From: CAWCUU01 sp963798855
GTDB taxonomy: Bacteria > Gemmatimonadota > Gemmatimonadetes > Longimicrobiales > RSA9
Direction of reading: 5' to 3'
DNA length: 64,000 nucleotides
Assembly (NCBI GenBank): GCA_963798855.1
Contig: CAWCUU010000001.1
Location: 1,488,001 to 1,552,000, forward strand
The notes beneath the pieces were generated by a model. The model was not told the DNA's origin. It searched no databases and saw only the letters and a program-made list of their open reading frames with translations. The translations under genes and the position numbers were made by a program. Of the stretch, positions 54,036 to 63,076 are shown piece after piece; position 1 is the stretch's first letter, and each line of letters begins with the position of its first letter.

Positions 54036-55088
54036 TCAGTATGCGACCAGGTATCGACACGCCGTCACAATGTCCGCCGGTTGAGGCAGGAAATAGTCCT
54101 CCAGCGGCGGCGAATACGGCACCGGCGTGTCGATGGCGGTCACCCGGAGCGGCGGCGCGTCCAGCCACTCGAATGCCTTTTCGTTGACGCGCATGGCGAT
54201 CTCGCCCGCGATGCCGCCCGTGCGTGTGTCCTCGTGCACGATCAGGACCCGATTCGTCTTCCTGACGCTTTCCACCACAGCGTCCTCATCCATCGGCAGG
54301 AGCGTACGCAGGTCCAGAATCTCGACTTCGATGCCGTGCTCCTCGGCGAGCTGCTCGGCCGCCTTCTGACTCTCGTGCACCATCGCGCCATAGGTCACGA
54401 TCGTCACATCGCTTCCCTCGCGGTGCAGCCTCGCCTTCCCCAGCGGCACGACGTAGTCGTCGGCCGGCAGCGTCTCGCGCAGCGCCGGCAGGCGGTAGAG
54501 GCGCTTGTGCTCGAAGAAGAGCACCGGATCGTCGTCGCGGATGCACGCCTTGAGCAGCCCCTTCGCATCCCGCGCCGTACTCGGATAGACGATCTTCAAG
54601 CCCGGCGTGTGGAAGAACGCCATCTCCGGATTCTGCGAATGGAACGGGCCGCCCCGTACCCCGCCGCCGACGGGACCGCGCACGACCATGGGTAGCGGAC
54701 CCGCGCCGCGCCACCGCGACGTCGCAATGTAGTTGGTCAGTGGCTCATAGGCGCACGAGACGAAGTCCATGAACTGCATCTCGACGACGGGCCTGAGCCC
54801 CATGTGCGCCGAGCCGGCGGCGGCACCCGTGAAGCCGGCCTCGCTGATCGGCGTGTCGATCACGCGGCTCTCGCCGAAGTGGTCGAGGAAGCCGTCCGTG
54901 ACCTTGAACGCTCCACCGTAGACGCCAATGTCCTCGCCGAGGAGGTACACTCGGTCGTCGCGCTCCATCTCCTCCCAGAGCGCCTCGCGGATCGCCTCCA
55001 GCAGCGTGACGGGCTTCCCTTTCTCCGTCTGCCGGACGTGATCGGGCTTCGATTGTGCCTCGGCCTGCTCGTGGGTCGCCGTTGCCAT
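54036..55088 (-). CDS. 2-oxoacid dehydrogenase E1 beta subunit
   Basis: 350 residues. LLGEDIGVYGGAFKVTDGF, DTPISEAGFTGAAAGSAHMG and AYEPLTNYIATSRWRGAGPL, and IVTYGAMVHESQKAAEQL are typical of the transketolase-like beta subunit. It forms the active site with E1 alpha. Between E1 alpha (5 bp) and E2 (45 bp). Confidence 0.93.
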   Translation of the reverse strand: MATATHEQAEAQSKPDHVRQTEKGKPVTLLEAIREALWEEMERDDRVYLLGEDIGVYGGAFKVTDGFLDHFGESRVIDTPISEAGFTGAAAGSAHMGLRPVVEMQFMDFVSCAYEPLTNYIATSRWRGAGPLPMVVRGPVGGGVRGGPFHSQNPEMAFFHTPGLKIVYPSTARDAKGLLKACIRDDDPVLFFEHKRLYRLPALRETLPADDYVVPLGKARLHREGSDVTIVTYGAMVHESQKAAEQLAEEHGIEVEILDLRTLLPMDEDAVVESVRKTNRVLIVHEDTRTGGIAGEIAMRVNEKAFEWLDAPPLRVTAIDTPVPYSPPLEDYFLPQPADIVTACRYLVAY

Positions 55089-55093
55089 CGTTC

Positions 55094-56167
55094 TCAGGCG
55101 TGATGCGGATCGGGTTCAGGACGCCGCGTCCACGGCGCCCGGATTGTCATGCCGCCGTACACGTCGTGAAGCGCCCCTTCCGGCTCCGGCAGGGGCGAAG
55201 CCTCGGCGGCGTCACGAGCCGCATCGACGACTTCACGCACGTCGTCGTCGATCAGGTCGAGGTCCTGCGACGTCGCCCAGCCCTGCTCGACGACGAGGCG
55301 TCGGTAGCGATCCACCGGGTCGCGGGCCTCCCATTCCTCCAGCTCGCCGGCGGGGACGTAGGTCTGAGCGTCGTGCTCCGCGTGGCCCTTGCGGCGGTAG
55401 GTGAGCACCTCGAGGAGGGAGGGACCCCCGCCGCCACGCGCGCGCTCCACCGCCCTCCGCGTCATCTCGTACACCGCGAGGACGTCGTTGCCGTCGCAGC
55501 GCTCGCCGTGGACGCCATAGCCGGGGGCCTTGTCCACGAAGCTCTCGGCCGCGGTCTGCTTCCAGACCGGCGTGGAGTACGCGTAGTGGTTGTTCTCGAC
55601 GATCACGATCAGCGGCGCGCGGCGGACCGCCGCGAGGTTGAGCCCCTCATGGAAGGCGCCCGTGGAGGTCATGCCATCGCCGGAGTAGACCAGCGCGACG
55701 CGGTCCTCGCCTCGTTGCTGGAACGACATCGCCACGCCGCACATGACCTCGACCATCACGCCGAGATGCGAGATCAGGCCGATGAATCCCCGATCATAGT
55801 CCCAGAAATGCACATTCTGCTCGCGCCCCTGTGTCGGCGAGTCCGCCTTCGCCATGTACTGGCGCATGACGGCCGCCGGGTCGGCCCCCATGAGCAGCAG
55901 GGCGCCCAGATTGCGGATGCCGGGCGAGAGTATGTCGCCCGTGCCGTCATCGTGCCGGCGCAGCGCGAAGGCGGAGCCGACCGCCTCGGCCTCCTGGCCG
56001 AGCGAGCGATACAGGCCACCGATGACCTTGTTCTGACGGTAGAGATTCGTGAGCGTCTGCTCGACCTTTCGCGTGAGCTGCAGCCACCGGTAGAGCTCGA
56101 CCCGCTGCGCCGGTGTCAGGTCCGTCTCCCTCGCCTCGGTCGTCGCCACCGACGTATCGTCGGCCAT
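55094..56167 (-). CDS. 2-oxoacid dehydrogenase E1 alpha subunit
   Basis: Thiamin diphosphate subunit, 357 residues from ATG 56167 (MADDTSVATTEARETDLTPA). YRSLGQEAEAVGSAFALRR, the TPP motif GDGMTSTGAFHEGLNL to VENNHYAYSTP, and TYRRKGHAEHDAQTY are present. First gene of E1a-E1b-E2-lipB. It may be pyruvate or branched-chain 2-oxoacid dehydrogenase; no E3 is in the window. Confidence 0.92.
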   Translation of the reverse strand: MADDTSVATTEARETDLTPAQRVELYRWLQLTRKVEQTLTNLYRQNKVIGGLYRSLGQEAEAVGSAFALRRHDDGTGDILSPGIRNLGALLLMGADPAAVMRQYMAKADSPTQGREQNVHFWDYDRGFIGLISHLGVMVEVMCGVAMSFQQRGEDRVALVYSGDGMTSTGAFHEGLNLAAVRRAPLIVIVENNHYAYSTPVWKQTAAESFVDKAPGYGVHGERCDGNDVLAVYEMTRRAVERARGGGGPSLLEVLTYRRKGHAEHDAQTYVPAGELEEWEARDPVDRYRRLVVEQGWATSQDLDLIDDDVREVVDAARDAAEASPLPEPEGALHDVYGGMTIRAPWTRRPEPDPHHA

Positions 56168-56343
56168 CGTCCCTCGGGTTTGCAGTGCTTGCGACCTTTC
56201 TGCCTGCGATCGCCGCGATCCCGCGCAAAGCGCGTCGAGACCGCCAAGCGCCGTGTCATTCTGCCGCCGGTCCCCGGGCGCCGCAACCCCGACCGGCGGC
56301 CCGGAAGCGGGACGTTCGGTTTCCTTTCCGCGGACGGGATACA
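56168..56343. other. Leader region of the 2-oxoacid dehydrogenase operon
   Basis: 176 bases between the E1 alpha ATG and the secG terminator. No TTGACA box or riboswitch was recognised. Confidence 0.4.
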
Positions 56344-56378
56344 CGCGAAAAGGCGCCCCACCTGGTCGGTGGGGCGCC
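56344..56378 (-). terminator. Intrinsic terminator of secG
   Basis: Perfect 11-base stem GGCGCCCCACC/GGTGGGGCGCC with a 5-base loop (56352 to 56378), followed on the minus strand by TTTTCGCG. It lies 32 bases past the secG stop. Confidence 0.85.
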
Positions 56379-56410
56379 CATCGCTCCGCTGTGCGCAGCA
56401 CGGCCTTGCG

Positions 56411-56854
56411 CTAGCTGCCGGAGCCCTGCGGCTGACCCGTCTGAGGCTGCTCGCCACCCTGCGGTGGCTGCGTGCCCTGCGGCTCGGCTCCCTGCGGCTG
56501 CGTGCCCGGAATCGCCCCGCCCGCGCCCGGCTCCGTCGCGCCCGGCACCACCGGCTGCGGCTCGGCGGGCGCCGTCTGCTGTTGGAACTCGCCCTGCAGG
56601 ACCGAGGAGGGCTGTATCCTGCGGGAGGACATGACCGAGAGCACCAGCGCGAGCACCAGGAAGATCGCCCCGGTGATCCAGCTCATGCGCGTCAGCAGGG
56701 TGGCCGCCTGGCGTCCGCCGATGAGCGAATCGGTGCCCATCGACACGCCCCCACCCATCGCGGCCAGCCCGCCGCCCTTCCCGGACTGCAGCAGGACGAC
56801 CCCGATGAGCAGGAAGCCGTCGAGGATCATGAGCGTCAGAAGAAAACCGAACAC
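56411..56854 (-). CDS. secG: Preprotein translocase subunit SecG with a long Pro/Gln/Gly tail
   Basis: 147 residues from GTG 56854, which has AGGAG 9 bases upstream. Two transmembrane helices flank SGKGGGLAAMGGGVSMGTDS, the SecG loop. The C-terminal 65 residues are rich in Gln, Pro and Gly (low-complexity) and longer than in E. coli. It helps SecYEG export proteins. Own promoter and terminator. Confidence 0.9.
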   Translation of the reverse strand: MFGFLLTLMILDGFLLIGVVLLQSGKGGGLAAMGGGVSMGTDSLIGGRQAATLLTRMSWITGAIFLVLALVLSVMSSRRIQPSSVLQGEFQQQTAPAEPQPVVPGATEPGAGGAIPGTQPQGAEPQGTQPPQGGEQPQTGQPQGSGS

Positions 56855-56896
56855 CGTATTTCGCTCCTGTCTTGTCCGTGCATCTCGCAATCACAA

Positions 56897-56925
56897 AAGA
56901 TCGCGGTGGCCCGTCGAGCTGTCAA
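56897..56925 (-). promoter_or_regulatory. Promoter of secG
   Basis: TTGACA (56920 to 56925), 17 bases, GATCTT (56897 to 56902), minus strand, about 43 bases before the GTG. Confidence 0.5.
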
Positions 56926-57015
56926 CGCAACGAGCAACCGCGCACGTGAGCACCGAGCCCTCTGCTCACTCCGTCCGTCCGAGCACTCCGCGTCACGCCC
57001 TCGGCCGCCGCCTCC

Positions 57016-57789
57016 TCACCGCCCAGCGGCCGCGATTTCCGCGAACCCTGCCGGATCGAGGCTGGCACCGCCGACGAGCACGCCGTCAACGCCGGGGGCG
57101 GAGAGCAGCTCGGCCGCGTTCGCCGGCTTGACGGACCCGCCGTAGAGGATCGGGACGCCCTGCGCCCCTTCGAGCCGGACGCTGAGGCACCGTCGCAGAA
57201 CGGCGTGTGCCGACGCCGCATCCTCGGGCGTGGCGGTCTCTCCGGTACCGATCGCCCAGACGGGCTCGTAGGCGATGGCGAGGGGAGGATGTGCGCCGCC
57301 GGGCACGCCGTCCAGGGCGGCCTCGAGCTGACGGAGCACGACCTCCTCGAGTCGGCCTGCGCGGCGCTCCTCGAGCGTCTCTCCGACGCATGCGATGACG
57401 CCGAGGCCCGCGCCGAGGGCCGCCGCCACCTTGCGCCGGACGTCATCATCGCTTTCGCCGAAGATGTGACGGCGCTCGGAGTGGCCGACCAGGGCGAACG
57501 AGGCGCCTGCCTCGCGCGCCATGCCCGCGGAAATCTCTCCCGTGAAGGCGCCCTCCTTCTCCCAGTGGATGTTCTGCACGCCGATCGCGATCTCGGATCG
57601 CGAGCCGATCGCTTCGACCGCCGCGGGGAGCGATATCGCGGCTGGGAAGAAGAGCACGCTACGCGAGCCATCGCTCTCGTGGGTTCGCAGGAACTCTCCG
57701 AAGAAGGCGCGCGTCGCCTCCGGACCCTTGTACATCTTCCAGTTCCCTGCGATGACGGGAGCCCTCAGCACCGCCGCCGCGCCACTCAA
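57016..57789 (-). CDS. tpiA: Triosephosphate isomerase
   Basis: Interconverts DHAP and GAP. 257 residues; GNWKMYKGPEATRAFF, the catalytic His in ALVGHSERRHIFGE, Glu in AYEPVWAIGTGETATP and LYGGSVKPANAAELLS. A TTG start at 57789 overlaps the pgk stop (TTGA); an in-frame GTG at 57771 is possible. Follows pgk directly. Confidence 0.96.
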   Translation of the reverse strand: MSGAAAVLRAPVIAGNWKMYKGPEATRAFFGEFLRTHESDGSRSVLFFPAAISLPAAVEAIGSRSEIAIGVQNIHWEKEGAFTGEISAGMAREAGASFALVGHSERRHIFGESDDDVRRKVAAALGAGLGVIACVGETLEERRAGRLEEVVLRQLEAALDGVPGGAHPPLAIAYEPVWAIGTGETATPEDAASAHAVLRRCLSVRLEGAQGVPILYGGSVKPANAAELLSAPGVDGVLVGGASLDPAGFAEIAAAGR

Positions 57790-59000
57790 CGCTCGGCTCC
57801 GTCGCTCAGCGCCGCAACGCCCGGCAGCGTCTTGCCTTCGAGGAACTCGAGCGCGGCGCCGCCGCCGGTCGATACGTGTGTCATCCGATTCGCGACGCCT
57901 GCTTGCGTGGCCGCAGCCGCGGTGTCCCCGCCGCCGAGGATGGTCGTGGCGCCCCGATCGGTCGCGCTGGCCACCGCCCGGGCGAGCTCGAACGTGCCCT
58001 CGGCGAACGGCGCGACTTCGAACATCCCGACCGGGCCATTCCAGAGGACGGTCGCGGCCCTGCCGACCTCTTCCTCGAACGCGCCGACCGAGGCGGGTCC
58101 GATGTCGAGCACCATCATGTCATCCGGCACCTCGGCGCGGTCCACGATCCGTCGTTCAGCGTCGGCCGCGGGTCGCGTCGCGACGACGCAGTCCACCGGA
58201 AGGAGCAGCTGATCGCCCGCTGTCTCGAGAAGGTGCCGCGCCATGCCGATGCGCTCCTGTTCGACGAGCGAGCGGCCGGTGTCCAGGCCGAGCGCGCGGA
58301 AGAACGTGTTCGCCATTGCACCGCCGATCAGCAGCCGGTCGACGCCCGGCAGGAGGTTCTCGATCACATCGATCTTGCCGGAGATTTTCGCGCCCCCGAG
58401 GATCGCGACGAACGGTCGTGCCGGCGACTCGAGCGCGGCGCCGAGGAAGCGGAGCTCGCGCTCCATCAGCAGACCCGCCACGGCCCGCCGCCCACGCTCC
58501 TTCATCACCTCGGCGACCCCGGCGGTGGACGCGTGGGCGCGGTGGGCGGAGCCGAACGCATCGTTAACGTAGAGGTCGGCCATATCCGCGAGCGCCTCCG
58601 CGAGCTGCGGATCGTCCTTCTCCTCGCCCGGAAGGAAACGAACGTTCTCCAGCAGCAGGATCTCACCATCCTCGAGCTTCCCCGCCGCCTCGCGCGCCTC
58701 TTCCCCCGCGACGTCCGGCACGAACCTGACCGGCGCTTCCACCAACTCCCCGAGCCGGCCCGCTACCGGACGCAGCGACATCTCCGCAACCGCTCGTCCC
58801 TTCGGCCGACCCAGGTGCGACACCAGGATCACGCGGGATCCACGGTCGAGCAGGTAGCGCAGAGTCGGAAGCGTCGCGACGATTCTCGTGTCATCGCTCA
58901 CCCCGCCGTCCTCGAGCGGCACGTTGTAGTCCACTCGCACCAGCACCCTGCGAGAGCGGAGCTCCTCGTCCGGAACATCCGCCAGCGTCAGCTTCCGCAT
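57786..59000 (-). CDS. pgk: Phosphoglycerate kinase
   Basis: 404 residues from ATG 59000. RVLVRVDYNVPLEDGG, the substrate motif VSHLGRPKG, KISGKIDVIENLLPGVDRLL, LWNGPVGMFEVAPFAEGT and ILGGGDTAAAA are present. A longer frame upstream overlaps the terminator and is rejected; GGGAG lies 8 to 10 bases before the ATG. The terminator at 59020 is right before its ribosome site. Confidence 0.97.
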   Translation of the reverse strand: MRKLTLADVPDEELRSRRVLVRVDYNVPLEDGGVSDDTRIVATLPTLRYLLDRGSRVILVSHLGRPKGRAVAEMSLRPVAGRLGELVEAPVRFVPDVAGEEAREAAGKLEDGEILLLENVRFLPGEEKDDPQLAEALADMADLYVNDAFGSAHRAHASTAGVAEVMKERGRRAVAGLLMERELRFLGAALESPARPFVAILGGAKISGKIDVIENLLPGVDRLLIGGAMANTFFRALGLDTGRSLVEQERIGMARHLLETAGDQLLLPVDCVVATRPAADAERRIVDRAEVPDDMMVLDIGPASVGAFEEEVGRAATVLWNGPVGMFEVAPFAEGTFELARAVASATDRGATTILGGGDTAAAATQAGVANRMTHVSTGGGAALEFLEGKTLPGVAALSDGAER

Positions 59001-59019
59001 CGCTCCCACTCCCCTCTCC

Positions 59020-59064
59020 GAAAAAAAGAGCGCGGCCCCGGTGCACAAGGCACCGCGGCCGCGC
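59020..59064 (-). terminator. Strong intrinsic terminator between the zinc-ribbon gene and pgk
   Basis: Stem of 15 bases with one mismatch (59030 to 59044 with 59050 to 59064), loop ACAAG, followed on the minus strand by TCTTTTTTT. It lies 22 bases after the zinc-ribbon stop and only about 20 bases before the pgk ATG. Confidence 0.85.
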
Positions 59065-59085
59065 CGAATCCAATCGATTGGAGCG

Positions 59086-59283
59086 CTACTGTACAGTCGG
59101 CTCGTTTGCGACCTGCACCGAGAACCGAACCGAGTCCGGTCCGCGGGTCGCCACCTCCAGCGACGTGTCGCAGTAACTGCAGGTGATGACGGCACAGTTC
59201 TGACCCGTGAGCTCCACGGCATCCCTGTGCCCGCACACGGGACAGCGATACGTGCCGACGATCGTGGGCGTCGGTTCGGCCAT
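59086..59283 (-). CDS. Small zinc-ribbon protein
   Basis: 65 residues from ATG 59283 (GGAGG with 6 bases spacing; an adjacent ATG at 59286 is closer). YRCPVCGHRD and ITCSYCDTSLEV form a Cys4 ribbon. No family recognised; could be an RNA- or DNA-binding adaptor. It is between gap and pgk, with its own possible promoter. Confidence 0.7.
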   Translation of the reverse strand: MAEPTPTIVGTYRCPVCGHRDAVELTGQNCAVITCSYCDTSLEVATRGPDSVRFSVQVANEPTVQ

Positions 59284-59397
59284 CATACACCTCCAGCGCT
59301 GGGCTCGCCGTTCCACCCGCGGGCGCCAGATCCATGCCACTCGAAGGGATCCGCAACGCCCCCACCCGACCGATCCTCATGACGACGGTTCTCTACG

Positions 59398-59424
59398 CTA
59401 ATACCCGGCGCGCACGGGCGTCAA
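59398..59424 (-). promoter_or_regulatory. Candidate promoter of the zinc-ribbon gene
   Basis: TTGACG (59419 to 59424), 15 bases, TATTAG (59398 to 59403), minus strand. The spacing is short. No obvious gap terminator lies in 59425 to 59481. Confidence 0.3.
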
Positions 59425-59481
59425 TGCCCAAGCGGGGCGGGATGTGGAGTGGTCACACCTACGCAAAGCGCCTTCCTGCAG

Positions 59482-60489
59482 CTACTTAGAGTCAGTCACA
59501 TAAAGCGCCAGATCAACACAGCGCACCGAGTAGCCCCACTCGTTGTCGTACCACGCGAGCACCTTCACCATGCTGCCGTCGACCACGTAGGTCGACGGGA
59601 GGTCAACGATGGAGCTGGCCGGATTGCCGAGGAAGTCGATGCTGACGAGCTCCTCATCGACCACGTCGAGGATCCCCTGCAGATCGCCGGCCGCGGCGGC
59701 CCTGAACGCATCGTTGACCTCGTCCACGGTTGTTTCGCGCTCGAGATCGGCGGTGAGGTCGACGATCGAGACGTCGGGCGTCGGCACGCGCAGCGAGAGC
59801 CCGTCGACCATTCCCTTCACAGCGGGAATGACGAGGCCGGTGGCCTTGGCGGCGCCCGACGTGGTGGGGATGATCGAAAGCGCGGCGGCGCGGGCGCGTC
59901 GCAGGTCCTTGTGCGGCAGGTCGAGGAGCTGCTGGTCGTTGGTGTAGGAGTGGACCGTGTTCATGAGTCCGCGCCGGAAGCCGAACGTGTCGCGCAGCAC
60001 CTTGACTACAGGCGCGAGCGCATTGGTGGTGCAGCTCGCGTTGCTGATGATGCGGTGGCTGTCCGGGTCGAAGTCGCCCTCGTTGACCCCCAGGACAATG
60101 GTGATGTCCTCCCCTTTCGCGGGCGCCGTGATGATCACGCGCCCGGCGCCGGCGTCGAGATGCTTCATTGCGCTGTCGCGATCCCGGAAGCGGCCGGTTG
60201 CCTCGAAAACGAGGTCCACCTCGAGGTCCTTCCAGGGAAGTGCCCCGGGGTCCTTCTCGCTGACCACCCGGATCTCGTCGCCATCGACGACGAGGCCGTT
60301 CTCGGAAACCTCCACGGTGCCAGGGTAGCGGCCGTGCACGGAGTCGTAGCGCAGCAGGTGCGCGAGCGTGGTGCGATCCGTGATGTCGTTGACGGCGACG
60401 AAGTCGAGCTTCGCGTCGTGCTTCTTGGCGGCACGAAGGATGTTACGGCCAATGCGGCCGAAGCCGTTGATGGCTACGCGGGTGGCCAT
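59482..60489 (-). CDS. gap: Glyceraldehyde-3-phosphate dehydrogenase (NAD type)
   Basis: 335 residues. RVAINGFGRIGRNILRAAKK, the NAD-favouring VAVNDITD, the active Cys in ISNASCTTNALAPV, STGAAK-like TTSGAAKATGLVIPAV and WYDNEWGYSVRCVDL are present. 15 bp after comF. With pgk and tpiA it forms a glycolytic group. Confidence 0.97.
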   Translation of the reverse strand: MATRVAINGFGRIGRNILRAAKKHDAKLDFVAVNDITDRTTLAHLLRYDSVHGRYPGTVEVSENGLVVDGDEIRVVSEKDPGALPWKDLEVDLVFEATGRFRDRDSAMKHLDAGAGRVIITAPAKGEDITIVLGVNEGDFDPDSHRIISNASCTTNALAPVVKVLRDTFGFRRGLMNTVHSYTNDQQLLDLPHKDLRRARAAALSIIPTTSGAAKATGLVIPAVKGMVDGLSLRVPTPDVSIVDLTADLERETTVDEVNDAFRAAAAGDLQGILDVVDEELVSIDFLGNPASSIVDLPSTYVVDGSMVKVLAWYDNEWGYSVRCVDLALYVTDSK

Positions 60490-60504
60490 TGAGTCACTCC
60501 TCGA

Positions 60505-61299
60505 TCAGAATCCCAGAATCCGCCGCGCGTCCAAGGCGCGGGCGAACGTCACAGTGCTGATGCAGCGGACGCCGGCGGCCTCGAGCGCGCGAGCGCACTC
60601 GCAGGCGGTGGCGCCGGTGGTCAGGACGTCGTCGACGAGGAGCACGTGGGCTCCTTCGAGGGCGTCCGTCGCGGCGGCATCCACCGCGAACGCACCGGCC
60701 ACGTTAGCCGCGCGGGCGAGGGGCTGCAAGGTGGTCTGACTGCTCTTCCCCGGGCGCCGCCCCAGGGCTTCCACATAGCGTCTGCCCGTGGCCGTCGCAA
60801 AGGCCCGCGCGAGCGCCGCCGCTTGATTGTACCCACGCTCGCGGAGTCTCGTCTCGGTGGTCGGAACGGGCATCACCGTCGTGGCCTCCGTGGCGACATC
60901 TTCCGGCAGCGAAAGGGTCGCCATGCGCCTCCCCAGCAGCCCCCCGAGCGCGCGCCAGCCGCGATACTTGAGCTGATGCACGAGTCGGTCCGCCGGGTCG
61001 TATAGCATCGCCGCGGACCGCGCGCTGCGCAGAATCGGCGGCCACGTCGCGCATTCGGGGCACGACAGCGAACCGGTCTCCTGCTCTCGCCCGAGCGGAG
61101 CGCCGCAGCGTCGGCAGAGGGGAGGGGGCGGCGGGCGCAGTCTCGCGAGGCAGCGCCCGCACACCAGCCGCTCCCCGCCAGGTCGGTACGGCACGGGCCC
61201 GTCGCATCCCAGGCAAACCGGCGCGAACAGGAGGTCGAGGAGAGCGGCGCCGAGAGGACGCGGCTGAGTAGGCGTGCTCGCGCGAGGAGAACGGCTCAC
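60505..61299 (-). CDS. ComF family phosphoribosyltransferase-like protein
   Basis: 264 residues. The N-terminal zinc finger has four Cys pairs (PVCLGCDGP, LVCGRCLA, LCRRCGAPLG, LSCPECATW), and the PRPP-type loop is VLLVDDVLTTGATACECARA. In competent bacteria ComF acts in DNA uptake; in others its role is unclear. GTG start at 61299. Confidence 0.9.
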   Translation of the reverse strand: MSRSPRASTPTQPRPLGAALLDLLFAPVCLGCDGPVPYRPGGERLVCGRCLARLRPPPPPLCRRCGAPLGREQETGSLSCPECATWPPILRSARSAAMLYDPADRLVHQLKYRGWRALGGLLGRRMATLSLPEDVATEATTVMPVPTTETRLRERGYNQAAALARAFATATGRRYVEALGRRPGKSSQTTLQPLARAANVAGAFAVDAAATDALEGAHVLLVDDVLTTGATACECARALEAAGVRCISTVTFARALDARRILGF

Positions 61300-61421
61300 G
61301 GGGTCGGATCGCCTTTCGAGGGAAGTGCTCCGCCGGTATCAAGGTTGCGCTTTGGTGGGGCGGGGCAATGGGTGGACCGGCCGGTGGACGGAGAATTGGC
61401 GGTGAACGACTCTCCGCGCCC
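61300..61421. other. Gap between coaX and comF
   Basis: 122 bases, no recognised gene, hairpin or promoter. Confidence 0.4.
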
Positions 61422-62195
61422 TTACCCCCTGGCGAGGTAGCGGTAGGCGGCGTTCAGCCCGTGGAGGGTGAGGTGCGGCTCGATGCGGTCGACGGTCTCG
61501 CAGTGAGGGCCCAGCACGCCACAGAGCCCGCCGGTCGCGACGACGAGCGCGTTCGGGCGCCGCCATTCGTCCTTGATGCGTCGGACGATGCCGTCGATCG
61601 AGGCGACGGCGGCGAAGAAGATGCCGCTGTGCAGGGAGGTCTCGGTGCGACGACCGATCACGGCCTGCGGGCGCTCGAGGTTGACATGGGGCAGCTTGGC
61701 GGTCCTGCGCACGAGCGTCTCCGCGCCGGTGCGCACGCCCGGTGCGATGACGCCGCCGAGGAACGCGCCGTCGGCGGTGATGCAGTCGAAGGTGGTGGCG
61801 GTGCCGAGGTCGACGGCAATGGTGTCGCGGTGGAAGAGCTGCATGGCGGCGAGCGTGTTGACGATCCGGTCCGCGCCGACGCCGAGCGGCTCGTCCACCT
61901 CGAGACGGATCGGTAGACGCGCCGAGCCGTCGACGATGAATGCGGTGGCACCCAGGTGGCGCTCGACCATCTCGGTCAGCACAGGGGTGATCACGGGGAC
62001 GACCGAAGCGACGATCGCGGAATCGATTCCGTCGAGCCGGAATCCGGACTCCCGGATGAGGCCGCGCATGAGCAGCCCGCTCTCGTCTACCGTCCTGTCG
62101 TGGCGCGTCGAGATCCGCCAGTGGTCGGCGAGCGTGCTTCCGTCGAAGAGGCCGATGACGGTCTCGGTGTTTCCGACGTCGAAAGCCAGAATCAT
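61422..62195 (-). CDS. coaX: Type III pantothenate kinase
   Basis: First step of CoA synthesis. 257 residues; MILAFDVGNTETVIGLFDG phosphate loop, GADRIVNTLAAMQLF, VDLGTATTFDCITADGAFLG. It overlaps birA by 4 bp. It fits a birA-coaX unit found widely. Confidence 0.95.
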   Translation of the reverse strand: MILAFDVGNTETVIGLFDGSTLADHWRISTRHDRTVDESGLLMRGLIRESGFRLDGIDSAIVASVVPVITPVLTEMVERHLGATAFIVDGSARLPIRLEVDEPLGVGADRIVNTLAAMQLFHRDTIAVDLGTATTFDCITADGAFLGGVIAPGVRTGAETLVRRTAKLPHVNLERPQAVIGRRTETSLHSGIFFAAVASIDGIVRRIKDEWRRPNALVVATGGLCGVLGPHCETVDRIEPHLTLHGLNAAYRYLARG

Positions 62196-63076
62196 TTCGC
62201 TGACCCCCTCTCAGGGTTTGGGGCGGCGATCGGTCCGGCGCGTACCGAGCCCGTGATCAGCCGACGCAGGCGTCCATCGCCGGTCCGGATGCGCAGGGCG
62301 CCGTCCGGGTCGATTCCCTCCCCGATACCCAGGCGCTCGCCGTTCGCGTCGAGGACGAGGTGCCCGCGCAGCGCGTCGCGGGAGGCGAGGTCGTGCGCGA
62401 TGTCGCCGTGCAGAGCACCGACCTCGCCGGAAGCCGCCCGTCTCAACTCGCGCAGCAGCGTGCCGGCGAGCGACGGCCGGCCGATGGACCGGCCCGTGGC
62501 CAGCAGCAGCGAGGTCGCGCGCGCCCGCACATCGTCGTCGCTGAAATCGGTTTCGACCAGCGTCACGTTGACGCCAATGCCGACCACCACGAAGCCGGCG
62601 GACGATCCCGTCAGCGAAGCTTCGCAGAGAATCCCGGCGACCTTCCGCTCTCCGACCAGCACGTCGTTCGGCCACTCGATGCGTGCGTCCGCTCCGGTCA
62701 GGGCCTCGATCGCGTGGGCGACGGCGAGCCCGACCCGCAGCGGCATCGTCCCCAGGATCGGCGGCGGAATCCGCGGGGGTCGAAGGAGGAGCGACATCAG
62801 CAGGGCCTTGCCTGCCGGCGCCTGCCAGCGTCGTCCAAGGCGGCCCCGACCGGCGATCTGCTCGTCGGCGATCACCGTCGTCCACGCCGCAGCGCCGGCC
62901 TCGGCGAGGGAGCGGGCTGCGTCGTTCGTGGAGCCGACGCTGCGAAGGAGCAGAAGCTGCGGCACGCGCCAGCGCTCGCGCCAGTGCTCGGTCTCACCGC
63001 CCTCCCACTCCTGCAGCGGCTCGCCGGCAGCGGCCCCGGGGTCGGAGCGGCCGTGCGCGCGGATCCGGCCGCTCAC
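62192..63076 (-). CDS. birA: Biotin-protein ligase, lacking the HTH repressor domain
   Basis: 294 residues from GTG 63076, which overlaps the nadC stop (GTGA). SVGSTNDAARSLAEAGAA, QIAGRGRLGRRWQAPAGKAL, IEWPNDVLVGERKVAGILCE and VGIGVNVTLVET identify the ligase. The N-terminus has no helix-turn-helix, so it should not repress a bio operon. Its target is the carboxyl carrier of acetyl-CoA carboxylase, not in the window. Confidence 0.93.
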   Translation of the reverse strand: MSGRIRAHGRSDPGAAAGEPLQEWEGGETEHWRERWRVPQLLLLRSVGSTNDAARSLAEAGAAAWTTVIADEQIAGRGRLGRRWQAPAGKALLMSLLLRPPRIPPPILGTMPLRVGLAVAHAIEALTGADARIEWPNDVLVGERKVAGILCEASLTGSSAGFVVVGIGVNVTLVETDFSDDDVRARATSLLLATGRSIGRPSLAGTLLRELRRAASGEVGALHGDIAHDLASRDALRGHLVLDANGERLGIGEGIDPDGALRIRTGDGRLRRLITGSVRAGPIAAPNPERGSAK

